Source of the DNA: Deltaproteobacteria bacterium
GTDB taxonomy: Bacteria > Myxococcota > Polyangia > Haliangiales > Haliangiaceae
Reading direction: 5' to 3'
NCBI GenBank assembly: GCA_018262455.1
Contig: JAGSPR010000007.1
Coordinates: 1 to 34,989, forward strand
Length of the DNA: 34,989 nt
The notes beneath the pieces are model-generated. The model searched no databases, was not told the DNA's origin, and was given only the letters and a program-made list of their open reading frames with translations. Both the position numbers and the translations under genes were made by a program. Positions 1 to 9,768 of the stretch are shown here, one piece after another (positions within the stretch are counted from its first letter, which is position 1; every line of letters starts with the position of its first letter).

Positions 1-3000
1 CCGAACACGTCGCCGCTCATGTCGCCGACGCCCGCAACTCGGATCGACGTGTTGCGGATGTCGATGCCCGCCTCGCGGAAGTGCCGCTCGACGTTGGTCC
101 AGCCACCACGCGAGGTGATGCCCATCACCTTGTGGTCGTAGCCGGCCGAGCCACCCGAAGCGAACGCGTCGTCGAGCCAGAACTTGTACTGCTGCGAGAT
201 CGCGTTCGCGGTATCGCTGAGGTGCGCGGTGCCCTTGTCGGCGGCGACCACGAGGTACGGATCGTCGTCGTCATAGCGCAGCACGCCGGGCGGCGGGACG
301 ATCTGTGTGCCGACGTAGTTGTCGGTGATGTCGAGCAGGCCGGAGACGAACACCTGGTACTGGACGCGCGCCTCCTCGCGGGTCGGCGAGGCCTTGCGGG
401 TGACGAAGCCGCCCTTGGCGCCCTGCGGCACGATGATGACGTTCTTCAGCGCCTGCGTTCGCTGGAGGCTGAGCACCTCGGTCCGGAAGTCATCGGCGCG
501 ATCGGAATGGCGTAGTCCGCCGCGCGCGACCATGCCGCCGCGCAGGTGGATGCCTTCGACTCCCGGGGCGTGGACGTAGATCTCGAACACCGGGCAGGGC
601 CGGGGCATGTGCTCGACGAGCGCGCTCTCGATCTTGATCGAGATCGTATCGCCGCGTCCGGGCCGGTAGTAGTTGGTGCGCCGCGTCGCCTCGAACAGGT
701 CGAGGTAGTAGCGCAGGATCAGATCCTCCTGGATCACGGTCACGCGCTGGAGCATCTCCTCGTACTTCAGTGCCAGCGGGGGCAACAGCTTCTCGGCGCG
801 CGCGCCTGCGGTCTCCTTGCGCTCGGTCGAGAACTTGGTCTCGAAGTACTGGACGAGCAGGGACGCGAACGTCGGGTGTTTGAGCAGCGCGTCGTCCACC
901 GACTGCGAGCCGAAGCCCTGGAACACCTGCACGAAGTAGTTGCGGTAGGTGATCAGCAGATCGATCTGTCGCCAGTCGAGGCCGGCGAGGTAGCCGAGCC
1001 CGAGCAGGCGATCGTCGAGCAGGTGGCCACCCAGCACGCGCTGGACGATCTCGCCCAGTCGCTCGAGCGACGCCTCGTCCTCGATCTTGTGGCCGTCGTT
1101 GCCGCTGACCTCGAAGCCGGTGATGTAGACCTCCGGGCCGGGCCCAACGAGGCGCTCGGCGAGCCTGCTCGTGGCGCGCAGCGCCATCCGGTGCAGCACG
1201 GGCACCACGTCATTGAGCAGCAACTCCTTGCGCGACACGATCCGCAACGACGTGTGGCGCTTGTCGCCCTCGCCGAGCACGACGATCGTCGCGCGGAGCC
1301 CTTCGTTGTCGTCGAGCTTCTCGATCAGCCTGATATCGAGCAGCGCGATCTCGGGTGGCAGCGAACCCTTGTACGACTCCGGGAACCGCGCCCCCGACTT
1401 GCTCCAGATCTCCTGCGCGGAGGCGGTGGTCGTGAGGTAGCGCTGCGACTGGGCGGTGGCCTTCGTGGGTGCGCGGTAGTGCTTGAAGACCAGCCGACGC
1501 AGCTGGTCGTCCCAGCTCTCGAGCAACAGCTCGAGCTTGTCCGACAGCGTCTCGAGATCGGCGTCGGAGACCTTGGGGCGATACTTGCCGACGGTGAAGT
1601 GCAGGCGGATCGGCGACTCGTCGTCGGTCTCTTGACGGTATTCGCGGAGGTGCGGGACGCCGAGGAACTTACGGATCTCCTGCGACATCTGCTCGCGCAG
1701 CGCTTCCGAGAACCGCATGCGCGGGACGACACAGACCACGGTGATCCGGCGTCCGTTCGGCCGCCGCCACACGAACACGCGTGCGAGATCGCGGGACTCG
1801 GCGAGCCGGAACTGGTTCGCGACATCGCGGATCTCGTCGATGCTCCAGTAGAACAGGTCCTCGACGGGGATCGAGTCGAGGATCGCGACGCTCTTGGCAT
1901 ACGCGTAGCTACCCGGCTGGTCCTCGAGCTTGGCCATGACCTCCTTGATGCGCTTGCCAACCACCGGCACGCGGCGGTTCGCGTGCTTGAGCGCCTTGGT
2001 CGACATCAGGCCGACGAACACGTGCTCGCCGATCGACTTGCCGTCCGGCCCGCGCTGCGCGATCCCGAAGTAGCGGACCTGCGCGACCGACCGGACCACG
2101 GTCATGTAGTCGGTGCGGTAGTACGAGTAGATCTCGTCGCGGGTGCGTCGCGTGGCGACGATCTCGCCGACCACCTCTTCGAGGTTCTTGCGCTCGGGGG
2201 CCGCGAACAGGCCGAGGCCGCGCTCCACCAGGCGGTGCCCGTTGCCCGCGCCATTCCCGCCGTGCGGGAACCACGCATACCCGGCGAGGATGAAGTTGTC
2301 GTCCTTGAGCCAGTCGATCAGCTCGACCGCCTCGTCGGCCTCGACCTCGAGCGGGGTCCGGGGCAGCTCGGACTGTGCGCGGATGATGATCTCGCGCGGG
2401 ATCGACTGCGACTCCCGAGGGCTCGGGCTCGACGGATCGCGCCCGCTGAGGCTGCACAGGTACGAGCGCGCCTCGTTGAACCGCGCCATCATCTCGTGGC
2501 GGTCGCGGTTGACGAGCAGCGTCAGCTCGAGCCGGCGGGCCAGATCCTGGCGAAGGGCCTCGCGGCGCTCCGGAGGGATCGCCGAGACCTGCATGTACAC
2601 CTGCGAGTATTTCGTGCCGCGGTTCTGGTCGATGCCGGTGATCTGTCCCCCCTCGTGGAGCACGCCGTGGATCGGGTGCAGCACGAAGTGCAGGTGCAGG
2701 CCCATCTGGCGGAGGAATGACTTGATCGTGCGGATGATGAACGCGGCATCGGGCAACCGCGTCTCGATCACGGTCGAGGACGACTCGTCTGCCAGCAGCG
2801 TCGTCTCGGGCTCGCGGATCTCGACCTTGACGGTCGTCGCGAAGTCCTCCTCGAGAAACGCGAACCGATCCATCACGAACGCCAGGAGCTTGTGCGGCTC
2901 GATCTCGCCGAGCACCTCCGGCGGGATCGCGCGGCAGTAGGTGCGAATGTACGACTCGAGCCGGTCTCGGTGCGATTCCTTGACCGCTTGATGAGCCAGC

Positions 3001-3032
3001 GAGAGAACCTGGCTTACTACCTCAGCTTGCAT
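1..3032 (-). CDS. Large NAD-specific glutamate dehydrogenase (Bac_GDH family), C-terminus beyond window
   Basis: Reading the minus strand from an ATG at 3032 gives an uninterrupted frame of 1010 codons that runs off the left edge, so the C-terminal part is missing. The family (about 1600 residues, called GdhB or GDH2 in some species) oxidatively deaminates glutamate to 2-oxoglutarate with NAD in the cytoplasm and usually serves glutamate catabolism. The region around residues 830-880 carries the family signature: GGLRHSDRSDDFRTEV, then TQALKNVIIVPQGAKGGFV, with Lys873 in GAKGG as the expected catalytic lysine. The long N-terminal half shows the ACT-like and helical character of this family only by position. 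No Shine-Dalgarno precedes the ATG; a TAACGT hexamer lies 10 bases upstream. GTG and TTG codons lie in frame just upstream, so the start could be slightly longer. Family assignment is very sure. Confidence 0.95.
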   Translation of the reverse strand, partial: MQAEVVSQVLSLAHQAVKESHRDRLESYIRTYCRAIPPEVLGEIEPHKLLAFVMDRFAFLEEDFATTVKVEIREPETTLLADESSSTVIETRLPDAAFIIRTIKSFLRQMGLHLHFVLHPIHGVLHEGGQITGIDQNRGTKYSQVYMQVSAIPPERREALRQDLARRLELTLLVNRDRHEMMARFNEARSYLCSLSGRDPSSPSPRESQSIPREIIIRAQSELPRTPLEVEADEAVELIDWLKDDNFILAGYAWFPHGGNGAGNGHRLVERGLGLFAAPERKNLEEVVGEIVATRRTRDEIYSYYRTDYMTVVRSVAQVRYFGIAQRGPDGKSIGEHVFVGLMSTKALKHANRRVPVVGKRIKEVMAKLEDQPGSYAYAKSVAILDSIPVEDLFYWSIDEIRDVANQFRLAESRDLARVFVWRRPNGRRITVVCVVPRMRFSEALREQMSQEIRKFLGVPHLREYRQETDDESPIRLHFTVGKYRPKVSDADLETLSDKLELLLESWDDQLRRLVFKHYRAPTKATAQSQRYLTTTASAQEIWSKSGARFPESYKGSLPPEIALLDIRLIEKLDDNEGLRATIVVLGEGDKRHTSLRIVSRKELLLNDVVPVLHRMALRATSRLAERLVGPGPEVYITGFEVSGNDGHKIEDEASLERLGEIVQRVLGGHLLDDRLLGLGYLAGLDWRQIDLLITYRNYFVQVFQGFGSQSVDDALLKHPTFASLLVQYFETKFSTERKETAGARAEKLLPPLALKYEEMLQRVTVIQEDLILRYYLDLFEATRRTNYYRPGRGDTISIKIESALVEHMPRPCPVFEIYVHAPGVEGIHLRGGMVARGGLRHSDRADDFRTEVLSLQRTQALKNVIIVPQGAKGGFVTRKASPTREEARVQYQVFVSGLLDITDNYVGTQIVPPPGVLRYDDDDPYLVVAADKGTAHLSDTANAISQQYKFWLDDAFASGGSAGYDHKVMGITSRGGWTNVERHFREAGIDIRNTSIRVAGVGDMSGDVF

Positions 3033-3042
3033 GTCGCCGCGC

Positions 3043-3048
3043 ACGTTA
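3043..3048 (-). promoter_or_regulatory. Candidate -10 element of the large glutamate dehydrogenase
   Basis: TAACGT on the minus strand, ending 10 bases before the ATG at 3032. It fits TAnnnT and there is no Shine-Dalgarno, so a leaderless or nearly leaderless transcript is possible. No clear -35 was seen. Confidence 0.4.
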
Positions 3049-3161
3049 GCACCGGAGCGCAAATTAGATGCAAAGCGCGCCTGCGATGAATGAGGGCAAT
3101 CTGCGTCGCCGCAATGCGTCACCTGCTGGGGCTGCCCGCCCTGCCATGGCATGGTCGGCAG

Positions 3162-4487
<1,326 letters not shown>

Positions 4488-5531
4488 ATGCTGTCGACCT
4501 GGAAGCTCGCGCGCTGGCTCGGTCCGTGGGCCGATTCGACCAAGGCGCCGTCGGTCGCGATCGCCGATGACGACGTCGACGGCATGCGCGTACGGATCTT
4601 CTATCCCGGAGGGGTCGCCCGGGGCGCCCGCGCAGGTACCGCCCGCCGCACGTTCCTGATCGCGCCGGGCCTGCACTACGCGGGCGCCGACGATCCGCGG
4701 ATGGACCGGTTCTGCCGGATCCTCGCGAATGCCGGCCACCTCGTCGTCGCCCCGTACATCCCCGACTTCCTCGCGCTCAGGCCGAGCGAGCGTGCCAAGC
4801 ACGACTTTGCCCGCGCGTTTGATGCGTTACCGCGATGGAGCCAGCAGAAGCCCGTCGTGTTCTCGATCTCGTTCGGCTCGCTCCTCGCGTTCTCGCTGGC
4901 GGCCGAGCGGGGAGCCGCCGTCGAGCGCCTCGTGATCTTCGGCGGCTACGCCAGCCTGCACGAGACCTTGAAGTTCAGCCTCACCGGCGAGGTCTCCGGC
5001 GGCCGCCAGGCGACCCGCGATCCGCTCAATCAGTCGGTCGTGCTGATGAACCTGTTGCACCTGATCGAGTGCGCCGATCGCGAGGCGGTGAGCGCCGGCT
5101 GGCGGCGCTACGTCGAGCTCACCTGGGGCCGGCCCGAGCTCAAGGCGCGCGAGCGGTTCGTCGCGCTGGCGAACGAGCTCGCGCCGGGCGTGCCCGCGTC
5201 CGTCCGCGACTTGTTCCTCGTCGGCATCGGCGTGCTCCCCGGCGCCGAAGCGCTGGCGATGTCGGCCCTCGCACGGTTCGACGGCCGCGCGCTCGATCCC
5301 ACGCCGTACCTGGCGCGCGTCACCGGCCGCGTCGACCTCGTGCATGGCGTCGGTGACGACGTGATCCCGTTCGAGCACAGTCACCAGCTCGCGGCCGCGA
5401 TGCCCAGCGCAGACGTTCGCGTCCACCTCACCGGCATGTACGGGCACACCGGCAGCTCGCGACCGCCGCTGGCGACGGCCGCGAAGGAGCTGGTCACGAT
5501 GGCCCGCGTGCTGCGCCTGCTGGCAGGCTGA
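4488..5531 (+). CDS. Alpha/beta hydrolase, probable esterase/lipase-like
   Basis: A 347-residue alpha/beta-hydrolase-fold protein. The motif APGLHY (59-64) fits an oxyanion-hole region. SISFG (126-130) is a nucleophile elbow with Ser128, its first glycine replaced by serine. GVGDD near 287-291 supplies the acid, and His320 in YGHTGS the base. There is no signal peptide, so a cytoplasmic enzyme is expected. Its ATG begins on the base after the TAG of the glutamate dehydrogenase, which indicates an operon and probable translational coupling. A link to glutamate metabolism is not otherwise evident. The substrate is unknown. Confidence 0.8.
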   Translation: MLSTWKLARWLGPWADSTKAPSVAIADDDVDGMRVRIFYPGGVARGARAGTARRTFLIAPGLHYAGADDPRMDRFCRILANAGHLVVAPYIPDFLALRPSERAKHDFARAFDALPRWSQQKPVVFSISFGSLLAFSLAAERGAAVERLVIFGGYASLHETLKFSLTGEVSGGRQATRDPLNQSVVLMNLLHLIECADREAVSAGWRRYVELTWGRPELKARERFVALANELAPGVPASVRDLFLVGIGVLPGAEALAMSALARFDGRALDPTPYLARVTGRVDLVHGVGDDVIPFEHSHQLAAAMPSADVRVHLTGMYGHTGSSRPPLATAAKELVTMARVLRLLAG

Positions 5532-5565
5532 ACTCGAAGCGCCCGCGGCGTGTCCCCGCAGCCTG

Positions 5566-7044
5566 CTAGCGCAGCAGATTGCTCGACAGCGCCATCTGCG
5601 CGAGGTTCGCCGGGAACTCGATCTTGGCCGGCTTGCCGGGAAGCGGCTGGAACGGCTGGGGAGGCGCATCGATCGAGAGCCCGAAGATCTCGAGGCACAT
5701 CTCGTTGGTGGTCTGCTCGCCGAGTGAGATGTCGACCGGCTGCGACAGCCCCGCGTCGTTCAGCATCCGCTGGACGAACGGGTTCTCGAGCGTGTTGTTC
5801 CACGTGCACTTGATGTCGATGACGTCCCCCTGGGCGACCGACGGCAACTGGTCGAGCGGTGCGTCGTAGCTGTAGGTGCGCTGCCAGTCGAAGTTCCATC
5901 CGCCGTTCGCGAGGCACTCGGTCTGCGGATCGGTGCCGCGCGCGGCCGGGCGCTCGATCGTGCTGCTGATGTGCGTACCGACGAGGTGCATGTGCGGATT
6001 CGCCGAGAACAGGCGGACATCGGTGAGGTTGCCGAGATCGGGGATCGTGATTCGCATGTGCTCGGGATGGTCGGCGACGTTCTTCGGCACCACGAACTGC
6101 GGGAAGCCGTTGTCCCCGGGGCCGGCGAGCAGCTGGGGCGCCTGGGACGCATTCCCGAACGCGGCGACGAAGTACATCTTCTTGGGCCACGTCGTCGAGA
6201 ACCGGAGGTCGAGCGCGGTCTTGTCGGGCGTGCTGGTCTGACCCGCCGGGTGATAGTGGATCTGCATCACGAGCTTGGCGTTCGCGACGATCGGCACCGC
6301 GATGTCGGAGGACGTCTGCATCGGCTGGTTACCGGGCGTCCAGATGTTGACGACGAAGTCGGCGGGCGTCGCCATGGTGCCGCAGTCGAACGGCTTGCCG
6401 ATGCCGCGCTGCTGGACGAGCGCGTCCAGCGTGGGGCCGGGCTGGACCTCGGTGATCACGGCGTGGTGGACCACGAGCTCGTTGTCGGGCCTGACCTGCA
6501 TGCCGGTGAGCCACGCGAGCTCGGTGTTGCCGGGATCGAGCACGTAGCAGATGAACTGATCGCGATCGCCGCTCGCCGCGAAGCCCTCGACCGGGGTCAG
6601 GGTCTTGGTCACGCCCGAGAGCTCGGTGCTCGGGATGGCGGGGATGTCGGCGACCTCGCCGAGCGGATGGCCGTCGTCGACCCAGGCCTGCAGGGTCGCC
6701 TTCTCGGTGGCCGACAGCCGCGGGTCATCGACCCAGCCAAAGCGTGGCGTGCAGTCTGCTTCCTCGCGGGCGTCGAACGGCGGCATCGCGCCACGGTCGA
6801 TCTCGTGCAGCATGCGCGCGGAGTTCTCCTTCGCGCTGTCGTACTCGGTCAGCGTGAACGGGGCGATCCCGCCGTCCTGGTGGCAGGACATGCAGTGCTT
6901 GGCGAGGATCGGGGCGACGTCCTGATACCAGGTGGCACGCGCCACGGGCTCGGAGGCATCGGGAGCGGAGGAGGCGGAGTCGGAGCCACACGCCGCGAGG
7001 CCAAACCCGACAGACGACAGGAGAGCGAGGTCGATGAGGCGCAT
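5566..7044 (-). CDS. Lipoprotein with haem-c-like motif and PHM-type copper monooxygenase core
   Basis: A 492-residue lipoprotein: signal peptide and lipobox LAAC with Cys19 as lipid site. CMSCH (51-55) is a CxxCH haem-attachment motif in a short cytochrome-like segment ending near residue 130. The rest matches the copper type II, ascorbate-dependent monooxygenase family (peptidylglycine hydroxylating monooxygenase/dopamine beta-hydroxylase). All expected ligands can be placed: His193-His194 and His263 (in QIHYH) for CuH, and His351/His353 (PHMHL) and Met449 (NEMC) for CuM. This suggests a periplasmic or surface copper hydroxylase fed electrons by its own haem; the substrate is unknown. The longer open frame to 7284 is ignored because the ATG at 7044 starts a perfect signal peptide. 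The gene converges with the hydrolase 34 bases away. Confidence 0.82.
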   Translation of the reverse strand: MRLIDLALLSSVGFGLAACGSDSASSAPDASEPVARATWYQDVAPILAKHCMSCHQDGGIAPFTLTEYDSAKENSARMLHEIDRGAMPPFDAREEADCTPRFGWVDDPRLSATEKATLQAWVDDGHPLGEVADIPAIPSTELSGVTKTLTPVEGFAASGDRDQFICYVLDPGNTELAWLTGMQVRPDNELVVHHAVITEVQPGPTLDALVQQRGIGKPFDCGTMATPADFVVNIWTPGNQPMQTSSDIAVPIVANAKLVMQIHYHPAGQTSTPDKTALDLRFSTTWPKKMYFVAAFGNASQAPQLLAGPGDNGFPQFVVPKNVADHPEHMRITIPDLGNLTDVRLFSANPHMHLVGTHISSTIERPAARGTDPQTECLANGGWNFDWQRTYSYDAPLDQLPSVAQGDVIDIKCTWNNTLENPFVQRMLNDAGLSQPVDISLGEQTTNEMCLEIFGLSIDAPPQPFQPLPGKPAKIEFPANLAQMALSSNLLR

Positions 7045-7156
7045 GCATGCGGCTTCCAGCAATGGCCGTACCGCTCCTGACGGGCCCTGCTGGACGCCCC
7101 AGCGTGGCAGTTTCCGCCACGTTGTGGGGATTCTCGACGCCTGCAGGCCCACGCAC

Positions 7157-8188
7157 CTACACCGAGGTCGGCTGCCGCAGCACGCGATCGCAGGCCGCGA
7201 TGACCCGCAGGTAATGGCCGCGCGCGTTCCACCGCGTCGGCGGGCGCTCGTCCGGCAGCAGCTCGGCTCGCTCGACGGCCGCACGGCGCGCCGCGCAGTG
7301 AGCCCGGAGCTCGCGGAGCAGGACCACCAGCTCGGGCGTGACCTCGCATCCAGCGGTCAGCCTGGCATCGACCAGCTCGAGGTAGCCGACCGCGAAGCCT
7401 TCGAGGATGGCGCGCGCGAGGATCGTGATCGGCGTGGCCGCGAAGTCGCCGCGATCGCGGACCGCGTCGAAGATCGCGCGGCTGCCGGGGATCGTCAGGC
7501 GTTCGAGCGCGTCGATCGGGATCGCGAGCAGGCGGATCGCGGCGACGCGCAGCGCGCCCGGCATGCCCGCGAGCAGCGTCACGATCTCGCCGCCAGGCAT
7601 CACGTGTGGCCAGCGCTGCCACGCGCGCATCGCGAGCTCGCCGCGGGCCTTCGCGATCCACTGCACGGCGCGCTCGCGGTGCGAGCCGATCCGCAGCACC
7701 GCCTCGAACGCATCGAGCTGGCTCGCGGGCTCGCCGCGGAGCGCGTCGTGGGCGAGCTCCTCGAGCCACGGGGGGGGCCCGGCGGCGATCGCGTCGAGCA
7801 CCGCGGCACGTACCACGGGGACCTCCCGCGCGAAGGCCTGGGTCACGACGGCCGGATCGATCGTTCCCGCGACCGCGAGCCGGGTGACGAGCTGCATCGC
7901 CTGGGCGCGCACCATGGCGTCGGGATCGTGGCGGCCCAGCGCGACCACCAGGTCATGCTCGGCGTGACCTGCCAGGACCACCACGAGCATCCGCCGCACG
8001 CCGGGGTTGGGCGCGTGCGGGAGCGGGTCGAGGTGGGCCGCGATCTCGGTGCCGCGACCGACGCGGAGCGCGAGCTCCCAGAGTGCCCACACCCGGTGCT
8101 CCGGGTGCGCCGCGCCGAGCAGCGCGCGGAGCTCCGCGGTGGTCAGGCGTTCCGTGTCTTCGAACCGGCGCAGCATCAGAAGATACAT
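7157..8188 (-). CDS. HEAT-repeat-like protein of unknown function
   Basis: A 343-residue protein from the ATG at 8188 (a TTG two codons earlier, at 8194, is also possible). It is almost entirely alpha-helical, with repeated pairs of amphipathic helices rich in Ala, Leu, Val and Arg, for example segments ending HPEHRVWALWELA, NPGVRRMLVVVLA and DAMVRAQAMQLV. This is the look of HEAT or PBS-lyase-type repeats that act as protein-binding scaffolds. No signal peptide or catalytic motif is seen. It lies 112 bases upstream of the copper lipoprotein on the same strand and diverges from the cysteine-rich lipoprotein at 8244. Function is unknown; that it is a real gene is likely from length and consistent codon use. 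Confidence 0.7.
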   Translation of the reverse strand: MYLLMLRRFEDTERLTTAELRALLGAAHPEHRVWALWELALRVGRGTEIAAHLDPLPHAPNPGVRRMLVVVLAGHAEHDLVVALGRHDPDAMVRAQAMQLVTRLAVAGTIDPAVVTQAFAREVPVVRAAVLDAIAAGPPPWLEELAHDALRGEPASQLDAFEAVLRIGSHRERAVQWIAKARGELAMRAWQRWPHVMPGGEIVTLLAGMPGALRVAAIRLLAIPIDALERLTIPGSRAIFDAVRDRGDFAATPITILARAILEGFAVGYLELVDARLTAGCEVTPELVVLLRELRAHCAARRAAVERAELLPDERPPTRWNARGHYLRVIAACDRVLRQPTSV

Positions 8189-8231
8189 GGGCAACCGGCC
8201 GGTCGGGAGGGCGCACGCGAGGACGACGCGC

Positions 8232-8237
8232 TATAAC
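8232..8237 (+). promoter_or_regulatory. -10-like element of the cysteine-rich lipoprotein
   Basis: TATAAC, five of six bases of the sigma-70 consensus, lies six bases before the GTG at 8244. There is no Shine-Dalgarno. On the other strand the same patch reads TATAGC (8235 to 8230), facing the HEAT-like gene, so it could serve both directions. Confidence 0.45.
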
Positions 8238-8243
8238 CGCGCC

Positions 8244-8714
8244 GTGCGCCTGCTCGCGATCGTCCTGCTGGTTGTTGGATGTGGCAATCCACCCGATGTG
8301 AAGCGACCGGCCGGCGCGGGCTCTGGCGCAGGCACCACGACCCAGGTCGCGGGGGGATCCGGATCGGCTGCGACCGGCACCGCCAACCTCACCCCGCGCG
8401 AGGTCGGCTGCCCGCACCCGAGCTGTGCGTATCACCCCGGCACGGCGACGTATTTCACCTGCTTGTCGGGCGGGGCAGGGACGTGTTTCCACTTCGGGGC
8501 GGCCTGCATGCCCGACGGCGGCTGCATGTACGATCCCGCGGCCCGGTCGTACAAGCAGTGCCAGCATGGCGTCGAGGGCACCTGCCAGGCCTGGGGCGCC
8601 GCGTGCGCGCCGGCGTCGAAGTGCATGCTCGATCCGTCGGACAACCTGCACAAGCAGTGCGATGACGTGGCGGGCGGGACCTGCAAGCGGTTCGGCGCGC
8701 TGTGCGCTCCCTGA
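8244..8714 (+). CDS. Lipoprotein with three 33-residue cysteine-rich repeats
   Basis: A 156-residue protein from a GTG start. MRLLAIVLLVVGCG is a signal peptide with lipobox Cys13, followed by a Gly/Ala/Ser/Thr-rich linker (residues 20-50). Residues 61-156 are three tandem repeats of 33, 33 and 30 residues. The pattern is CxxxP, an aromatic or His, a second Cys, GTC, a (F/W)GA tripeptide, then a fourth Cys followed by Pro: four cysteines at fixed places in each repeat. Spacing suggests disulfide-stabilised mini-domains displayed at the cell surface, or a metal site. I do not recognise the repeat. The start is set by the lipoprotein signal and by the lack of any sensible N-terminus further upstream. 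It converges with the next gene, nine bases away. Confidence 0.72.
   Translation: MRLLAIVLLVVGCGNPPDVKRPAGAGSGAGTTTQVAGGSGSAATGTANLTPREVGCPHPSCAYHPGTATYFTCLSGGAGTCFHFGAACMPDGGCMYDPAARSYKQCQHGVEGTCQAWGAACAPASKCMLDPSDNLHKQCDDVAGGTCKRFGALCAP
8424..8711 (+). repeat. Three tandem 33-codon cysteine-rich protein repeats
   Basis: Codons 61-93, 94-126 and 127-156 of the lipoprotein above align without gaps. Each has four cysteines and a shared GTC...(F/W)GA...C core. The DNA copies are diverged, so this is an old internal duplication. Confidence 0.75.
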
Positions 8715-8723
8715 TCACCGCGA

Positions 8724-9605
8724 CTACCACGACCGCGTCGTGAGGGTCATCGCCATCTTCATGTCGGCGGTCTGACCCTGCGCGGTCAGCCTGCCGCGAA
8801 ACTCGGAGTGGAGTGAACCGGTCATCGTCATGCGCGACAGATCGATCGTGCCGGCGCCGCTCCCTCCACCTCCGAAGTCCTTGATCGACATCGTCACACC
8901 CTGCTGGTCGACGGTGCGGTCGGGCGTGGTCACGGTCGTCTTGCTGGTGAACGCCACCCGGTCGCCATCGATCGCCGTGATCGTCACGGTCGTCACGGTC
9001 ACGAGGTCGATCCCGTTGAGTGCCATCGTGTTGCGGCTCGACCACATCGCCCCGACCCCGACCGGCTCGGCCGGCAGTCGCATCGCGATCTGCTCGAGGT
9101 TCTGCGTCAGCTGATCGAGCTGTGCGGCCACGGCGGGAGCCAGCGACTTCGGCAGGTCGACCTTCGCACGGCTCAGCACGCCATCGGGTGACAAGGTCGC
9201 GGTCAGCGTCGTGCCGATCAGCTGTCCGGCCATCGCGCCCATCGTGGACGCCGGCACCACCGACCCGGCGCGCTCGCGGGCCTGCGCGTTCGCCACCGCG
9301 GTCCGGATCCTGGCGCTGCCATCGGGCAGGACCTCGTCGGCGGCGATGTCCGTCGTCAGCACGAGCGTGGGCATCTTGCCGCCGCGGCCGCCCGCCTCCA
9401 GGTCGAGCTCGAGCACGAGCTCGAGCGGTGTCTTCGTGCCCTTCGCCAGGTGGTAACGCAGCGTGCGTGCGGCCACCGGCGAGCCGGTCGAGATCAGCTC
9501 GATGCCATCACCGGGTGCGGCGGTGGTCGCGGACTTGCGGTCCTCGGCCTTGGTGCACGCGATCCCCAGCAGCGCCACCAGCGCGATGATCGTGACGACC
9601 TTCAT
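8724..9605 (-). CDS. Predicted lipoprotein of unknown function
   Basis: A 293-residue protein from the ATG at 9605, which begins the signal peptide MKVVTIIALVALLGIAC with lipid Cys17. The open frame reaches 9683, but that extension is not signal-like. The mature part is rich in beta-strand-forming Thr/Val stretches and contains a glycine run near residue 265. It has no catalytic motif that I recognise. The middle resembles proteins in which a parameter is tested across several beta hairpins (for example RMTMTGSLHSEFRGRL near the end), giving an impression of a beta-barrel or lipocalin-like fold, which is only an impression. The gene diverges from the bfd-bfr pair, whose promoter lies about 120 bases upstream. 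Confidence 0.7.
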   Translation of the reverse strand: MKVVTIIALVALLGIACTKAEDRKSATTAAPGDGIELISTGSPVAARTLRYHLAKGTKTPLELVLELDLEAGGRGGKMPTLVLTTDIAADEVLPDGSARIRTAVANAQARERAGSVVPASTMGAMAGQLIGTTLTATLSPDGVLSRAKVDLPKSLAPAVAAQLDQLTQNLEQIAMRLPAEPVGVGAMWSSRNTMALNGIDLVTVTTVTITAIDGDRVAFTSKTTVTTPDRTVDQQGVTMSIKDFGGGGSGAGTIDLSRMTMTGSLHSEFRGRLTAQGQTADMKMAMTLTTRSW

Positions 9606-9727
9606 CGCGGGCAGCATCGCGGGCACACCGATCCGGGGCAAGTCCGATGGCCGTCGTCGATCGATCCGGCTGCGGTTAGTCAATCAGCGTGCGATCTCAA
9701 GGCCTTGCGGTACCCAAGATCTGTCGC

Positions 9728-9756
9728 TTGACGAACCCGGGTTTGAAAAGCATTAT
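9728..9756 (+). promoter_or_regulatory. Sigma-70-type promoter of bfd-bfr
   Basis: TTGACG at 9728-9733 and CATTAT at 9751-9756 are separated by exactly 17 bases, close to the TTGACA/TATAAT consensus. Transcription would start about six bases before the bfd GTG. The -10 lies inside the Fur-like palindrome. Confidence 0.6.
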
Positions 9757-9758
9757 CA
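9744..9758 (+). promoter_or_regulatory. Fur-box-like operator over the bfd-bfr promoter
   Basis: TGAAAAG-C-ATTATCA matches the 7-1-7 Fur consensus TGATAAT-N-ATTATCA at 12 of 14 arm positions, with the right arm perfect. It covers the spacer end and the -10 of the promoter. In many bacteria bfd is Fur-repressed. A Fur-family gene lies at 20418 in this window. Confidence 0.6.
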
Positions 9759-9768
9759 AATTCACCCC

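Noticed and set aside
546..2720. Long plus-strand open frame (724 codons)
   Set aside because: It lies antisense to the large glutamate dehydrogenase, whose minus-strand translation carries unmistakable family motifs. The plus-strand translation is Arg/Asp/Leu-biased with no domain, as expected from codon-position bias in G+C-rich DNA.
9463..9768. Upstream in-frame extension of bfd
   Set aside because: It overlaps the divergent lipoprotein and the bfd promoter and does not resemble Bfd, which begins at the conserved VCLC segment.
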